Origin: Kingdonia uniflora
Taxonomy: Eukaryota; Streptophyta; Magnoliopsida; Ranunculales; Circaeasteraceae
Assembly: GCA_014058105.1 (NCBI GenBank)
Contig: JACGCM010000560.1
Coordinates: forward strand, 5,146,001 to 5,210,000
Length of the DNA: 64,000 bases
Direction: 5' to 3'
Position 1 is the first letter of the stretch; the number at the start of each line of letters is the position of its first letter. Below are positions 42,966-55,285 of this stretch, one piece after another. The notes beneath the pieces were generated by a model that was not told where the DNA came from, searched no databases, and saw nothing but the letters and a program-made list of their open reading frames with translations. Both the position numbers and the translations under genes were made by a program.

Positions 42966-43800
42966 TCTATGCCAAACGAGTCAATGGAGCTGCAATCCGA
43001 GAAAATCCCTCAATGAATCTACGATAATACCCAGCTAAACACAGAAAACTACGTATCTCTGTAACATTAATAAGCTGAACCCAATCTATAACGGCCTCAA
43101 CCTTAGAAGGATCTACTACAATGTCATCCGTGGATACAACGTTCCCTAGGAATTTCACCTCCTTCTGCCAAAAATCGTACTTTTAAATTTTGCAAACAAC
43201 TCGTTCTCCCTCAAGGTCTGTAATACAATCCTCAAGTGTCCCTCATACTCGGTCTCGGTCTTCGAATAAATGAGAATGTCATCCACAAACACAATAACAA
43301 ACCAGTCTAGATAAGGACGATAAATTTTGTTCATCAAATCCATAAAAGCTGCAGGAGCATTCCTCAATCCAAATGGCATAACCTGAAACTCGTAGTGCCC
43401 ATAACGTGTCCGGAATGCCATCTTAGAAATATCCTCCATCTTGATTCTCAACTGATGGTAACACGATCTTAGATCAATCTTCAAAAAGAATTGCGTTCCC
43501 CGAAACTGCTCAAAAAGTCCTCGATCCTAGGTAAGGGATACTTATTCTTGATCGTGACTTTGTTCAACTCGCAATAGTCAATTCAAAGACGCATAGACCC
43601 GTCCTTCTTTTTAGCAAACAACACTGGAGTGCCTCACGGTGAAGTACTCGGCCGGATAAACTTCAGATCCATCAACTCTGATATCTGATCATATAATTCC
43701 TTCAGCTCAACTGGTACTATACGATATGGAGCCTTCGATATCGAAGCTGTACCAGGTAAAAGATCTATACCAAAATTAACCTCTCTCGCTGGCAGTAAAC
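42966..43800 (-). pseudogene. Chromovirus reverse transcriptase, frameshifted
   Basis: An open frame (43155-43484) includes [20 protein letters not shown]. The catalytic motif Phe-Val-Asp-Asp is intact at 43278-43289 (minus strand). A frameshift near 43155 moves to KFLGNVVSTDDIVVDPSKVE and SFLCLAGYYRRFIEGFSRIA (42967-43158). Upstream text to about 43800 has [20 protein letters not shown] and a stop. The motifs identify it as the Tekay/Del type. Confidence 0.92.
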
Positions 43801-43810
43801 ATGGTATCTT

Positions 43811-44300
43811 CTAGAAAATATTAGAAAAGTCACACACAACCAAAATTGAACTATTATCAACACCAGAGGACTCTAACTCTAAGAATGCAAACAATCCATC
43901 CCCTGGTTGCTCAGGTTTCGAATTAAGAATAGCAAACCGCTTCTCCCCAGGAATGCTAAAAGTAGCCAACTTTCCAAAATAGTCTAAAGTAACTCGATAC
44001 GTCGACAACCAATTCATACCCAGATTAATGTCAAGGACGCGACCACAAATAACTATCGGTCAATCTATACAAATACGAGAAATAGACACCGAAGTATCGA
44101 GTGGTATACCTACATAAATCTCATCTAGCAACAAGAAAGACTCAAAACTAATAGAATAAAGAAACATGTATGATATGAATGAATACGATACACTTGAATC
44201 AAAAAGAACTCTAGCGGGCATATAAGAATTATGAATCGTACCTTCCACCATAGGTGGAGCGACGTGAGCACCTCGCCTCCCAATTGCGTACATCTTTCTC
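43811..44300 (-). pseudogene. Chromovirus aspartic protease, active site altered
   Basis: The text PARVLFDSSVSYSFIS replaces the usual Leu-Phe-Asp-Ser-Gly-Ala-Ser. The essential Gly after Asp-Ser is Ser. Further text ILVVCDFSNIF and LGMNWLSTYRVTLDYF matches the family. One stop separates two open stretches. Inactive by residue change as well as by the stop. Confidence 0.82.
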
Positions 44301-45564
44301 TCCCCATGGCCCTGACCCTGGCCCTTCTACTGACTCAGATGCTACTGTCTCTGTTCACCCAAAGACCTGGAACGATCTGCCTACCCTGTAGACCCTGAAA
44401 CTGTCTCGGCTGAAACTGCTGAATCTACTATGGTCGCGGTTGGTGGCCAATGGGACCCTAAAACTGTCGTAATGGCTGAGGACCTCTGTCTGGCTTAGGA
44501 CAAAACTTCCTAGCATTCCCCTTCTCCCTGCAGTTCCAACACATACCAAAAGCATGTTGTCCTCCCATAACTCTAGCTGGTGCACCATCGGTAATACCGA
44601 ACTTCTGTCTCTTCGAACCCAAGTTCTCATACTGAATCTAAACTGCTTTGCCCTTATCGGGTCTCTGATTCTATCTCACTGGGTTTCTCAAGTCCTTGGA
44701 CTTGCGATCCTCAACATTGTTCTGCTCTATCGCCAAAGCTTTAAACAAAACTTTTCTATACGAACTAACACCATAAGAAATCAAAAACTTCCTAAAGTAC
44801 GGACGAAGACCCTTCAAAAATTTCATCTTACGCTGCACCTCATCCTGAATAATAAACGGAACATATTGAGAGAGTTCGCTGAATCGCTGATCATACCTAG
44901 AAATACTCATATCACCCTGCTCAAGCATGTAGAATTCTGAGATACACGCATCCCTATAACTCTGCGGGAAATACTGCTCGATGAAGCGACCCTGAAAAGA
45001 TATCCCAAGTACCGGAGTCTCTACGATAGTCCTCTTGGCTGCATCCCAACAGTAATCTACCTCACCCTGTAAGAGATAAGTCGCAAGCATCACCCACTGA
45101 TCATCCAGACATTTCATCACATTCAGAGTCTTCTCAATGGACTTGAACCATGTATCGGCCTCAGATGGAACTGTCATGGCAGAAAAAGTTGGATGTTTAT
45201 ACTTCTGAAGTTGTACAAGATAATTGTACTCTCTAACTACTGGGCTTCAGGCCTGCTGGAAATAGGCGGTAAAACTCTCTATAAACTGCTTCATCTCCGC
45301 TGAAATACTGGGAACAACTTGAATAGGTAAAATACCAGGCTACTCTGGAATCACTAGAGTTGGAGGAACATCCTGATGAATCTGGTCTCCTGGTACTGTT
45401 CCCACATCAACCCCAGCCTTTAAAACTATCTGCTCACCCTGAACAATCAGAACAGATCCCAAACTCTCCTAGCTGAGCACTGGCTAATCAGTAAGTACAC
45501 CACCACGAGTGCCTTCACGGCCACGACCTACAGTATGACCTCTACATCTGCTTCCTCTAACCAT
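44300..45564 (-). pseudogene. Chromovirus gag
   Basis: A probable start Met is at 45562-45564, followed by an Arg/Gly-rich start. The core Gag domain is in 44671-45177 (SEADTWFKSIEKTLNVMKCL, then GRFIEQYFPQSYRDACISEF). A zinc-knuckle remnant CWNCREKGNARKFC lies near 44500-44545, its His replaced by Asn. Stops occur in the N-terminal part and around the knuckle. Gag forms the particle and binds RNA. Confidence 0.87.
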
Positions 45565-45720
45565 CTATAGGAATAGAAGGTACACATCTCAGGAAAGGAG
45601 GAAGGATAGGTAACATAAGGAATACGATAAAATACTTAGAACGAAAAGGAATCGACCTAACTCCGTCTAAAAAATAACTCATCATATGATTGCAAGTGCA
45701 GATATAGGAATTAACCTACA

Positions 45721-45736
45721 TCTCTGATACCAAGTC
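45721..45736 (-). other. Primer-binding site of the chromovirus
   Basis: Read on the minus strand, GACTTGGTATCAGAGA follows the 5' LTR. It contains TGGTATCAGAG, complementary to the 3' end of initiator tRNA-Met. Confidence 0.9.
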
Positions 45737-45909
45737 TGTCACGCCCTAAATTCCAATAAGTAAAGCATATTTAAAACAATGTCATCTAGGGCGTACAGGT
45801 CGGGGAATCCAAAGATTCACCCCCGGGAATAGCCATGCTAACAGGAAATAGCTCAGTCATTCACTATAGCAACATCATCAGAGTAAAAAAAGAATAAAGT
45901 GGAAGAAAA

Positions 45910-45961
<52 letters not shown>

Positions 45962-48169
45962 AACTGAAGATATAAATACAATATCTCGATAATGTACAAC
46001 GACAAAAGCTAAGATCATCGTACAATAATACAATAACAAGGACAGATCTGCAGCAGCAAAACCGTCTCCAACACAGTTGAAGCCCTCAACAAAACCAACA
46101 ACTACTCTGCATCTGAAAGGGGGGATAAAACGAGAGTGAGAAAAACCACGATACACTAATGCCCAACAAAGTTAAATAACCTACTAATAAATTGGTGCAG
46201 AGAAAGAGGAAGAACTGAATGAGATAGGGAATATTTAAGGTACAGTAATATAAATAAAGAATAGAGGTATGAGGAAATATCTAAGAGAAAAGGAATAGAG
46301 ATATAATGACGTGATTTGAGGAAGTGATGATATGATATGATATGATATGATTCTAGAATTGTCCTAAGACTGAATGTTTATGATACGATGAAATCAATGA
46401 ACTAGACCCTATTATGAAATATATATGGGTCGAACAACCGCTAATACAAGATAGCCTTAAAGGGATCTTAATTGTATACAAGGGGTACGATTTTTGTCAA
46501 ACTCGACCATGCTAAGGATTTATCACTTGATCAGAGTATTCCGGGATTTCCAACCCACGGAGCCAACGTCCGAGTTTTATTTACAATTCCATGAATTTCA
46601 ACCACACAGAGGATAAGATGGGTACCTGAGGAAAACTATTTTATACCATCCCAAACTACCGGATAGGTAATAGATATGATAATGTCCAGCCTGAACTTCA
46701 CCTACTATTTTAACCCGATATTGAATCCAAAATCCTATCGAGGGTTAGCCGATGTAGAGTTATTTTATGTATCCGACCTCATTAAGTTAAATGAGTATAA
46801 AACCAACAGATGCAAAAAGATCCCAAGGATAAAAACACAACAGCCGCCATCACGGCCTACATACATAGGATAACCACCTGCCTGAAATAATTGTAAACAA
46901 TCCTAACACAGATGAACAGTGACTACTAGTCATAACATCCAAACCACATTAGTCTCAAAGTGACTGAAGCACAGTATTCAAGGGAAAGGCCACGAGAATA
47001 TCACACGAATGCACAACTTCCTAAAAGACAAAAGAGGAGCATAACTCTACATGCCTAACAATAGGAAGCAAGCTGAATTAATAACTATACAGAAGAAACC
47101 AATATACTATAACTAAATCACATAACACCTCACTACTAATGCATATCGCTCTAACAAACACTCATTAAACTACTATAGAAAATTAGCAAGGAAGGGACAC
47201 TCGCCTGAAAAACAATAAATCTAATAATCGCAGGACAACACAACCTCAATGCCACAGTCCAACAATCAACCCAACACCTGCAATAATCACAACTCCACAA
47301 TTCAACAAATACCCCAAACACAAAACCCTAAATCAACACAACAATCACAAAACCCTAAATCACAAAGGTTCAACTAAACCGAAATCAAATTGACGATAAG
47401 GAAGAAGAAATATGGAAATTACTCACCGAAAGAAGTGGCAATGATCAACTCAACAATCACAAGGGAGGTGCAAGAGAGGAGAGGATTGCAAATTGAAAGA
47501 GAGAGTGAGAGCCTAAGATCTGAAGTGAAATGGGGAATAAAAACCCAAATAACTAATGCTCATATCGAGGCAAGATCAGCTGCCAAGAATCACGATAAAA
47601 GACCTAACCTGGTCGTCAAAACATACCTCTGTTCAAATAAAACCTAATAGGTAAAACCATATTCGAACAGAAATAAGCTTGTCCAAATAAAATAAGACAT
47701 ATAGAAATCAACTGAACAGACATCTATTCGAACAGAGAGAAAGTTGTTCGAATAAAATGAAACAATTAGAAATCTTTTCTAACAGAAAAATAAGTTGTTT
47801 GAATATAATGAGACAAGAAGAAACATATTCGAACTAAAATAAATTTGTTTGAATAAAATGAGACAATCCAAACCTCCAGAAAACATGTAGATTCATCTCA
47901 AACAAAAACTGGTAAAACAACCCAAAGGAAAATCTTTTCTGAGATACCCCCGGATCACATACCACACAACAACACAAAACAACATACACTCCCACCAAAC
48001 CAGCCACGGGCTCCTGAAAATACAACTCAACCTCCTTTGCCCAACAACCACCGAAAACACCGAAATGAAAATCACAAAACCTGATAAATGCAATAATATG
48101 AGGATCCATGATGATAGTAATATATGCACAATAATAATAAATAATAAAAAAACAATTCGGGTTACTACA
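45737..48169 (-). repeat. Chromovirus 5' LTR (right copy)
   Basis: It is 2,433 bp, TGTCACGCCCTA to CGGGTTACTACA, and aligns end to end with 38498-40964. It differs by substitutions, small indels and a large (AT)n expansion at 45912-45959. Confidence 0.93.
45912..45959. repeat. (AT)n microsatellite, expanded in one LTR
   Basis: About 24 AT units occupy the site where the other LTR has about 8 (38672-38687). The tract must have changed length after insertion. Confidence 0.95.
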
Positions 48170-48174
48170 GGAGA

Positions 48175-48712
48175 ACACTAATATTGTTATAAATAAAGGA
48201 AATTGTTATTTCCACTTGTTCATTTGAAAGATACACAAATTTTTTGCCCGAGCTGACACAAGTACCCCTACTGTTAGTCACAAAAATAACCACCTACTTT
48301 GTTTTCCCTATTCCTTCTTAAAATGTGGATATTCTCTCACCCCTGGCTAAAAATGTGGATATTAAAAACCAATAAAGGAGGTTCTTCTCTTTAATGTTGG
48401 TCCAAGGGGGAAGAAAAGGATAAAAAGGAAGAGCTTAACCTTTTTTAAACTTTCTTTTAATAGAGTACGGAGGTATCTCGGCAAAATTAAATTTGGCTTT
48501 GTAAAATTCTCAACAAATACCCAAGATAGATTTAGAGAATTGGAATCAAATTAAGTAGTTTTCATCACTTCTTTAGGAATCTGATATTTTATTTGATCAA
48601 TCAGAGTTTCAATTTGATTTCGGGTATTCTCTAATAAATTGAAACAAGAAAAAGAAATTATGATGTTTTTAGTGATTTTAATCTAACAAGTTGAATCTGA
48701 ATCTGATCTTAA

Positions 48713-48752
<40 letters not shown>

Positions 48753-49192
48753 TGTGTTCCTTTAGTAAATTTAAACATGTTTATTTTTATTGGTGTCTTG
48801 GATATTTCGTGATCATCATTTGGGTTTGCTTAGTTGTTGGAAAATATTGCCTGAAGAGAATCTGAGAAGTCCTTACAGCTTATTTAGATGTTTGAAGTCC
48901 TCTCTTTCTCTAGTTTGGATCTTAGAAGATCAAGTTCTTGTGATAGAAGAACCTAGTAGTCCTTGGCAACCTCGACGGTGCTCAATCTCCAAATATAGTG
49001 AATCCCATTACAAAAATAAGATTTTCATATCCTAACAGTCCATGTCAAAACTAGAGATGAAGATTACCACTTATAATATCTCTCTTTCTCTCACCTTAGA
49101 GTTACAGTATTCTAGCTTGGCATAAAAAATCCCTGTGAAAAATCTTTAGGGGTATAGAGTTTGATATGGTAGTGAATCTAGTTGAGAGAAAG
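48175..49192. other. Unassigned sequence with (TG)n microsatellite
   Basis: No recognisable gene. A (TG)16 tract lies at 48717-48748. An open + frame at 48790-49035 has no recognisable content. Confidence 0.5.
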
Positions 49193-49200
49193 GTTTTGAC

Positions 49201-50782
49201 CAAGGTTTAAAAGGGTACGTTATAACGGTGTAACAGGCAAATGTCGTTACCGTTATAAACATTATAACGGCCGTTATTTTTCCTGTAATGGTATTATATT
49301 AAAATAATGGTTGTGTTTTTGTTTTCTCTATATATAATTATTAATTTTAAATTTAAACAACCGTTATAGATGTTATTTTTTATATTTAAAAAGATAATAA
49401 AGGAAAAACCAAAGTACTTATTATTATTGAAGTTATTACTTATTGCAACAATGAAACAACACCCCACACACCACACCGACCAATTAAATATCACACCAAA
49501 GCATTAAACATCACACAAGAGCATTAAAAATCACGTAAACATCAAATGGAAAGTGATTATTCTGGAATACGGCATTGTATTCACTGCTAAATGGAGTCGA
49601 ATGGATTGGTATCAAATTCAGAGTAGTTCAAAGGTTGGCCATGCTCCAGATTAATTTGGTTGAAATATAAATCAAAATATACCTCAGGCAACAGCTCCAT
49701 TAGTGTTTGATACATTGGAGTTTGTGACCACTTTCTGGGAAATATGTGTCAATAATAGAAGTAAGTACCTCATTTGTTCATGTTACCTCCGGATCTTCAA
49801 CTAATAATTTTCTTTTAATCTCTTCTGGCCATTCTTCATGTGCTGGAAACAAAGGCTCATCGTCATCTCTAGCAATTCATTCACATAATAGATCTTCCAA
49901 TAAAATAGGAGACACACTTATGGGGTTTATGCGATAACGTCGACGTCTATCTTCTCTTCTTCTTTCAAGCCGAACATTGTATTGAACAAAGAAAAAATCA
50001 TTGAGTTTCTTTGAAAGTAATTGATTTCTAATCTTTCTGTGGATCACGTCAAAGGTACTTCAATTTCTTTCACATCCGGATGAATTATATGTTTAACATA
50101 AAATTATTACAGCCAACTTCGAAGTTGAAGCAACTCCACTCCATATGAATTCCACCAATCAACTAAGAAAATGGCTCAAAGTTTGCTTAAAAAATAAATG
50201 ATAAGTAAATAACATAATCTTATAGTAAATAATTTAAGAACTCACCAGGACTTCCTTGTTGAGTTGCTATGTGTGCAGCTTCTGACCCCAAACAACCTGA
50301 TTTCAAAGGAAGTTTTCCTATCTGTGTGAAATGGAAGTTTTTTTCTTATCACAATGTTAGTATTTGACACATTAAATTTTTTTATATATATCATAATAGT
50401 AGTGTGGCCTACCACTTTAATGGTTCTTTCATATCACCTTAGTGGTTATTTCATATCATATCATAAGAAATGATTTTCCTCACCTTAGTGGTTATTTCAT
50501 ATTATATCACAAGAAGTGATTTTCCTCATGAATCATATAACGACATATAACGGCATATAACGGTGTTATAACAATATATAACGGTGTATAACATTCGCTA
50601 AAAGTAAAGAAAAACATTGAAAATAACGTATTGTTATAACGGTAACAACAGCCGCTATAGCTTAAAATAATGGTCTGTAACAACAAATAACGGGTGTTAT
50701 TTTTTAGAACGGAGCATGGGGTATAACGAAATGGTCTCAAGGCATTTCCAAAATGTTGTTATAACGGTTATTTAAAACCATG
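49201..50782 (-). mobile_element. hAT-superfamily DNA transposon, truncated
   Basis: It is 1,582 bp with terminal inverted repeats (CAAGGTTTAAAAG left; CATGGTTTTAAAT right, reverse-complemented). The 8-bp duplication GTTTTGAC lies at 49193-49200 and 50783-50790, the length typical of hAT elements. Both ends are loaded with TATAACGG/CCGTTATA motifs, the likely transposase-binding repeats. It keeps only the C-terminal part of a transposase gene, so it is a deleted derivative. Confidence 0.92.
49720..50330 (-). pseudogene. hAT transposase C-terminal dimerisation domain, decayed
   Basis: Minus-strand text in order: DWWNSYGVELLQLRS (50112-50160), then SGCERN-stop-STFDVIHRK (50045-50092), then NDFFFVQYNVRLERR (about 49962-50010). 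An acidic tail follows (LLVEDPEVT). The Ser-Gly-Cys-Glu-Arg-Asn-Trp-Ser motif is the core of the hAT C-terminal dimerisation domain. Its Trp is a stop here. Insert-like AT-rich text between the first two blocks may be an intron or decay. The catalytic N-terminal part is absent. Confidence 0.85.
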
Positions 50783-50790
50783 GTTTTGAC

Positions 50791-51594
50791 ATAATTAAAA
50801 GAGGAGAAGATTTCACATAAGAAGATGGAGAGTTGAAAAGAGAAGTAGAAAGAGTGTTTTACATCAGATTTGATAAGGGTATTTACGTCAGACAGGGTAA
50901 AAACTCGGGTCCCTATAAATTTTTCACGTGAAAATATCAGGACTATAAATAAACATTTCTAAAACTCTCTCGTGGACTATGGGCTAAGTTAGGATTTCGG
51001 TGAGAGCACCTTAACCAAGTTCGGGCGCCCACCAAAAACAAACTATTCCTAATACAAGATAAAATTTTCCTTACAAAGATAATCTAAAAGTGATTTACCC
51101 TTTTAAAAAAATCAATTAGGATATCTTAAAAAGTTATAAAATCCTACAAATTTCTTCCATATTACCATTTTAATGGATAAAGAAAAAAAATATAGATTTC
51201 GAGCATAAAGGATCTCATACCTGTATAAGATTACAAACAAAAAATTCTAGTTGAAGTGCCCACCACCAAAGTTTACAACAATGAGTATTTTCTCCAACTA
51301 TCATGTCATCAAACTTGTTCTTGCGATGTTTGCATTATTCGGGTAATTGTCTGTCTCTGCTAGTCTTGGACCTTCGAAGTCTCCGACGCTTTCACGGCCT
51401 CCTAACCCTTAGCCTGATATCAGCCTAAGCCCTAAAAACTTCTTTTATGTGATCAACAATATCAATCACCCAAGTAATGATCATTAAACCATTCACTGCA
51501 GATCAAAACACGACGACCTTGGTGTTCATGTTCTTGCTAGGAATATTTTTCTAGCTTACAGCTTTCGTTAAGGGATTTTAGGAGCGCATTTCAA
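50791..51594. other. Unassigned sequence
   Basis: No gene or repeat identified. It is AT-rich to about 51230 and more balanced afterwards. It is the left flank of the copia tandem. Confidence 0.5.
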
Positions 51595-51599
51595 TTGCA

Positions 51600-52696
51600 T
51601 GTTGAAATAATTATTTATGGAACTGTAATTAGCTTTCCCCTTTGGTTTAACAATAGCAAATAGCAAATTAAAATAGCAACTCAGAACAGTAGTAGTTGCA
51701 GTAAGTCTGATCAGTAGCAGTAACTCAGAACAGCAGGTATTACTTCGGTAATGACTGCAATGTATTCAGCAGGTACTCAAGGAACAAACAGCAAGTAATA
51801 AAATAGTTATTAGCAGCGGTTGTATCATAGTTCTAAACAACAGCAACAACGATAGGCAGGTCTGATTTACAGCAGTAAGACAGAGTCGAATAAAAGCAGC
51901 AACAATAGTTACAGGCAGCAACAATGTTAGACTCAGGTACGTCTATTTCGCAATTGTAAAGATTAATGAAACAACAAATGAATGATGACAGCTCGAGGCA
52001 TGGAACGCACTCACTTTAAAGAGTATCTCGACTAACCCTAAGTACGGGTTATATAATCAAATCTCTTCCAGGATACAGCAAGCGGTGAACTTTACGGAAG
52101 TCTCAGTACTGGAGACCAGCGTATTTTGTATTACTTTAACACCTCAAATAATTGTAACAGAGAGAGAGAGGAGTTTGAAGTAGATAGAGAGTTGAACAGT
52201 TCTTTACTTTTTGTTATGTAATTTTTGGAAGGTGGTAAGGGATGTAATTATAGAGATGAAATACAACGGCTTTCTATCCAGACGTGTGAGACATGTCTCC
52301 CTAAAGATCCGGTCTTTAGCCAAAGTTGTGGAGAGAAGAAAGTGAAGACTAAACAAAGTTAAGCCCAAGCCTAAAGCCGTCAGAACAAGAAGAGCCAATT
52401 GCCCAATACCAATCCCAATCACTAGCCGTCCCGGCCCACCGGGCCGCTCGAGAGAGGTCCAAGTGTGACTAGGGTATAAAATCACCTCACACACTCATGC
52501 ACCAATGCACTCTCTCTATGTCACATGTTACACACGTGTCACATGGGTACTATCTTACATGTTTAGTTCATCTATTGTTTATAGATAATGCGGAACTAAA
52601 CTTTAGGCTATAGATTAGGAGTCACATAAAAATAGATGACCAAGAGGTTATGGGTTCAAGCTCAAAATGAGGTACAAGTTTTGAAAAATTTCAACA
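51600..52696 (-). repeat. Copia LTR A (3' LTR of interior 1)
   Basis: It is 1,097 bp, TGTTGAAATAATTATTTA to AAATTTCAACA. It lacks a block of about 70 bp that LTRs B and C have (around 58200-58260 in B). The minus-strand TATA region is changed (CTATAATTAC) from the CTATAAATAC of LTR C. The polypurine tract (minus strand AAAGTGGGGGAT) follows at 52697-52708. Confidence 0.9.
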
Positions 52697-53429
52697 ATCC
52701 CCCACTTTTAAAAAACTTCCCAAAAAGGTAAAATGAATGAGTAAAGAAACGAGAGTACAGTTTCGATATATAAAGATGTACCTAAGTAAAGGTGTTCTTA
52801 GACTTGAGCCTTTACGTAGTAGACAATCTTCAATGTATAAGAATAATAAGTTATCAAAATTTTGAACTCATTATTCATTTCTATGCAGTGATGAAAGCTA
52901 TATAAAACCACACCAGGTGAAAGATCTAAATGCCAGCACATTTCGGCTATGTGCATAATCCTCGTATTGTTGAAGGCTTCAAAGAATTTAGCCTAATTCT
53001 CATAGGAAGCGGTCGTACTTCCACAATCACCTTGGTGAGTCTATTAAGAGTGTTCTTGTAGCTAGATACCCTATTCAAAGAATGAGATATAGAACTCATT
53101 AAGAGTTTAAGAAACACAGCCTTACAGTCGCTGCAAGATATCATCCATATATACAATATGTACTGTGAGTTTAACTCTGGAGTGACAAGGTCCTAGTTGA
53201 ATAATTCTATATCACAGTGATTTTTTTTACCATTAAACCTATTTTGAGGATTTCTACTCATTTAGGTTGGGTTCCCACCGCTTGTAATTCTATAATAGGC
53301 TTTAGTCCCATCCCTAAGGATGATGTACTCCAAACTTTCTCACGAGATAGTCCTTTCGTTAAAGGATCTGCCAAGTTATTGTCCAATCTTTCAAAACCCA
53401 CTATAACAGTACTAGATGTAAGATAACCT

Positions 53430-54060
53430 CTCATCGTACTGTACTTGCGTCATATCGCTAACTTCTTACCATTATAGTCATTGCTTCATACTCTGGCTAT
53501 CGCAGCAGTACTATCCGCGTGGATCAGAATGGGCGGTATAGGCCTACTCCATTAAGGAATTTAAGACAAGAAGTATTTCAATCAAGCCTCTTCACTAGCT
53601 ACAGCTAGTGCTACAAACTCAGACTCCATAGTCGATTGAGCTAGAATCGTTTGTTTCTTGGATCTCCATGAAATTGACCTTCTAGCTATACTAAAAACGT
53701 ATCCGATGGTGGCTTTACAATCATCCAAATATGAGCCCCAATCTGCATTGTTAAATCCATCAAGGATCATGGGAAACTTCTGATAGTGCAAACCCAAGTT
53801 CATGGTCATTTTTAGGTACTGCAAAACTCGATCAATAGTACCCCAGTACGCCAAACCTTGTTTACTTGTGAATCTACATAGAACCCCTACAACATAAGCT
53901 ATATCGGGTTTAGTACAGTCTGCAGCGTAGCAAAGGCTACCAATAATACTTGCGTATTCTTTCTGTCTAACTGCCTCCCCCAAGTTCTTTAAAAGTTTAA
54001 CTTGTGGATCACAAGGAGTACAAGCAGGTCTACGATCAAAATATTTATACTTCTTCAAGA
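53430..54060 (-). pseudogene. Copia RNase H, interior 1
   Basis: It contains SIIGSLCYAADCTKPDIAYV, ADWGSYLDDCKATIGYVFSI and KKQTILAQSTMESEFVALAV. These are the conserved end of copia reverse transcriptase and RNase H. The frame is open for 158 codons (54058-53582), then broken. Tail text for the His-Arg segment continues to about 53430 with stops. Confidence 0.9.
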
Positions 54061-54860
54061 TTTTCTCAATTTAATGAGATTAATCAAGAGTAATATCAGT
54101 ATCTGTGTGTATGATCTTCATGCCTAAAATTATACTAGCCTCACCTAGGGCGTTCATATCAAAATTATTATTAAGCATGTTTTTGGTTTCTAAAATAATA
54201 TCAAGTGTATAACCAAAAATAAGATGATCGTCAGCGTATTGACATATCATAATACAACTTTAACCAGATATATTATAATATAGATATTTATCAACAACAT
54301 TTATCTTTTTACCATTTGAAAGACGTAATTGGTCGATCCTGTCATGTCACTATTTTGGAGCTTGCTTTAGAACGTATAAGGTCTTTTTCAGCTTGCAGAC
54401 TTTGTTTTCTTTACCAGGTTTCACAAAGTCTTCAGGCAGATCCAAATATAATTCTTCTTCAAGCTCTCTATTTAAAAATGTAGTTGTTATATCCATTTGG
54501 TAAATATTCAAATCGTGCACAGCAGCAACGGCCAATAATACTCTAATGGTTATCACACAAGTAACTGGGGAACATGTGTTAAAAAAATCAATATTTTCTT
54601 TTTGCACATATCCCTTTGCTATAAGTCTTGCCTTATATTTATCTATAGTAACATCTGGTTTAAGTTTCTTTTTTAATATCAATTTCCACCTAATAGAACT
54701 ACAACCAGGAGAAAGGATAACTAAATCCAAAGTTTCATTTGTAGTAAGAGAATCAATTTCATCATTAATGGCATCTTGCAACAAATCAGCATCACTTGAG
54801 GTTAATGCTTCCCTGATAGTATTAGGGTCAAATTCTAAGGTATGTACAACATACCAAAAT
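54061..54860 (-). pseudogene. Copia reverse transcriptase, interior 1
   Basis: Open text at 54350-54784 covers LKPDVTIDKYKARLIAKGYV, NIDFFNTCSPVTCVITIRVL and the ELEEELYLDLPEDFVKPG segment. The catalytic motif reads Tyr-Ala-Asp-Asp at 54228-54239; both Asp residues are present. Several family-conserved residues differ (Val-Ile for Trp-Val near the start). Stops near 54260 and 54345 break the frame. Confidence 0.9.
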
Positions 54861-54967
54861 CCTCAGCAATCTTTAAACGTTTACCACTAGAAAGTTTTGG
54901 GTCTGGAACATGAGAATCAACAGCTCTAGGAAATTTTACTTGAGATACATTAGGGGTCGAAGATGTA

Positions 54968-55285
54968 GAAGGCTTAGAACCCCTACTACTACCCCCACTG
55001 TCCCTCAGTAAGTAGGGAAATTTATCCTCAAAGAAATAGACACCGAGTAATTTAATGATAACATTTTCCTTAATAAACATCGAGTGATTTAATGATAACA
55101 TTATTTTTATAAACATCAAGTAAGAAGAAGGTTTAGAACCCCCACTACTACCCCTACTGTCACTCAGTAATTAGGGAAACTTATCCACAAAGAAGTAAAC
55201 ATCGAGTGATTTAATGATAATATTATCCTCAAGAAACTTGTAAGCTTTACTGTTAATAACATAACTAATGAAAACACATTCTAAA
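54968..55285 (-). repeat. 159-bp tandem duplication in the integrase-RT linker
   Basis: Units starting GAAGGCTTAGAACCCC (54968) and GAAGGTTTAGAACCCC (55127) repeat the Ser-rich linker text (GSSRGS type). A shorter duplication of GAGTGATTTAATGATAACAT lies inside the first unit. Interior 2 has a single copy (about 60868-60965), so the duplication is specific to interior 1. Confidence 0.8.

Larger units (their letters stand above)
38498..48169 (-). mobile_element. Complete Tekay/Del chromovirus (Ty3/gypsy)
   Basis: The element is 9,672 bp on the minus strand. LTRs are 38498-40964 and 45737-48169; target duplication GGAGA lies at 38493-38497 and 48170-48174. Order is 5' LTR (right), tRNA-Met-type primer site, gag, protease, reverse transcriptase, RNase H, integrase with chromovirus C-terminus, polypurine tract, 3' LTR. 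Long LTRs starting TGTCACGCC and the reverse-transcriptase text fit the Tekay/Del clade. Multiple stops and frameshifts make it inactive. LTRs remain closely alike, so it is younger than the Tat elements. Confidence 0.95.

Noticed and set aside
54546..54890. 114-codon + strand ORF over the copia reverse transcriptase
   Set aside because: It is the antisense shadow of clear minus-strand RT coding text.
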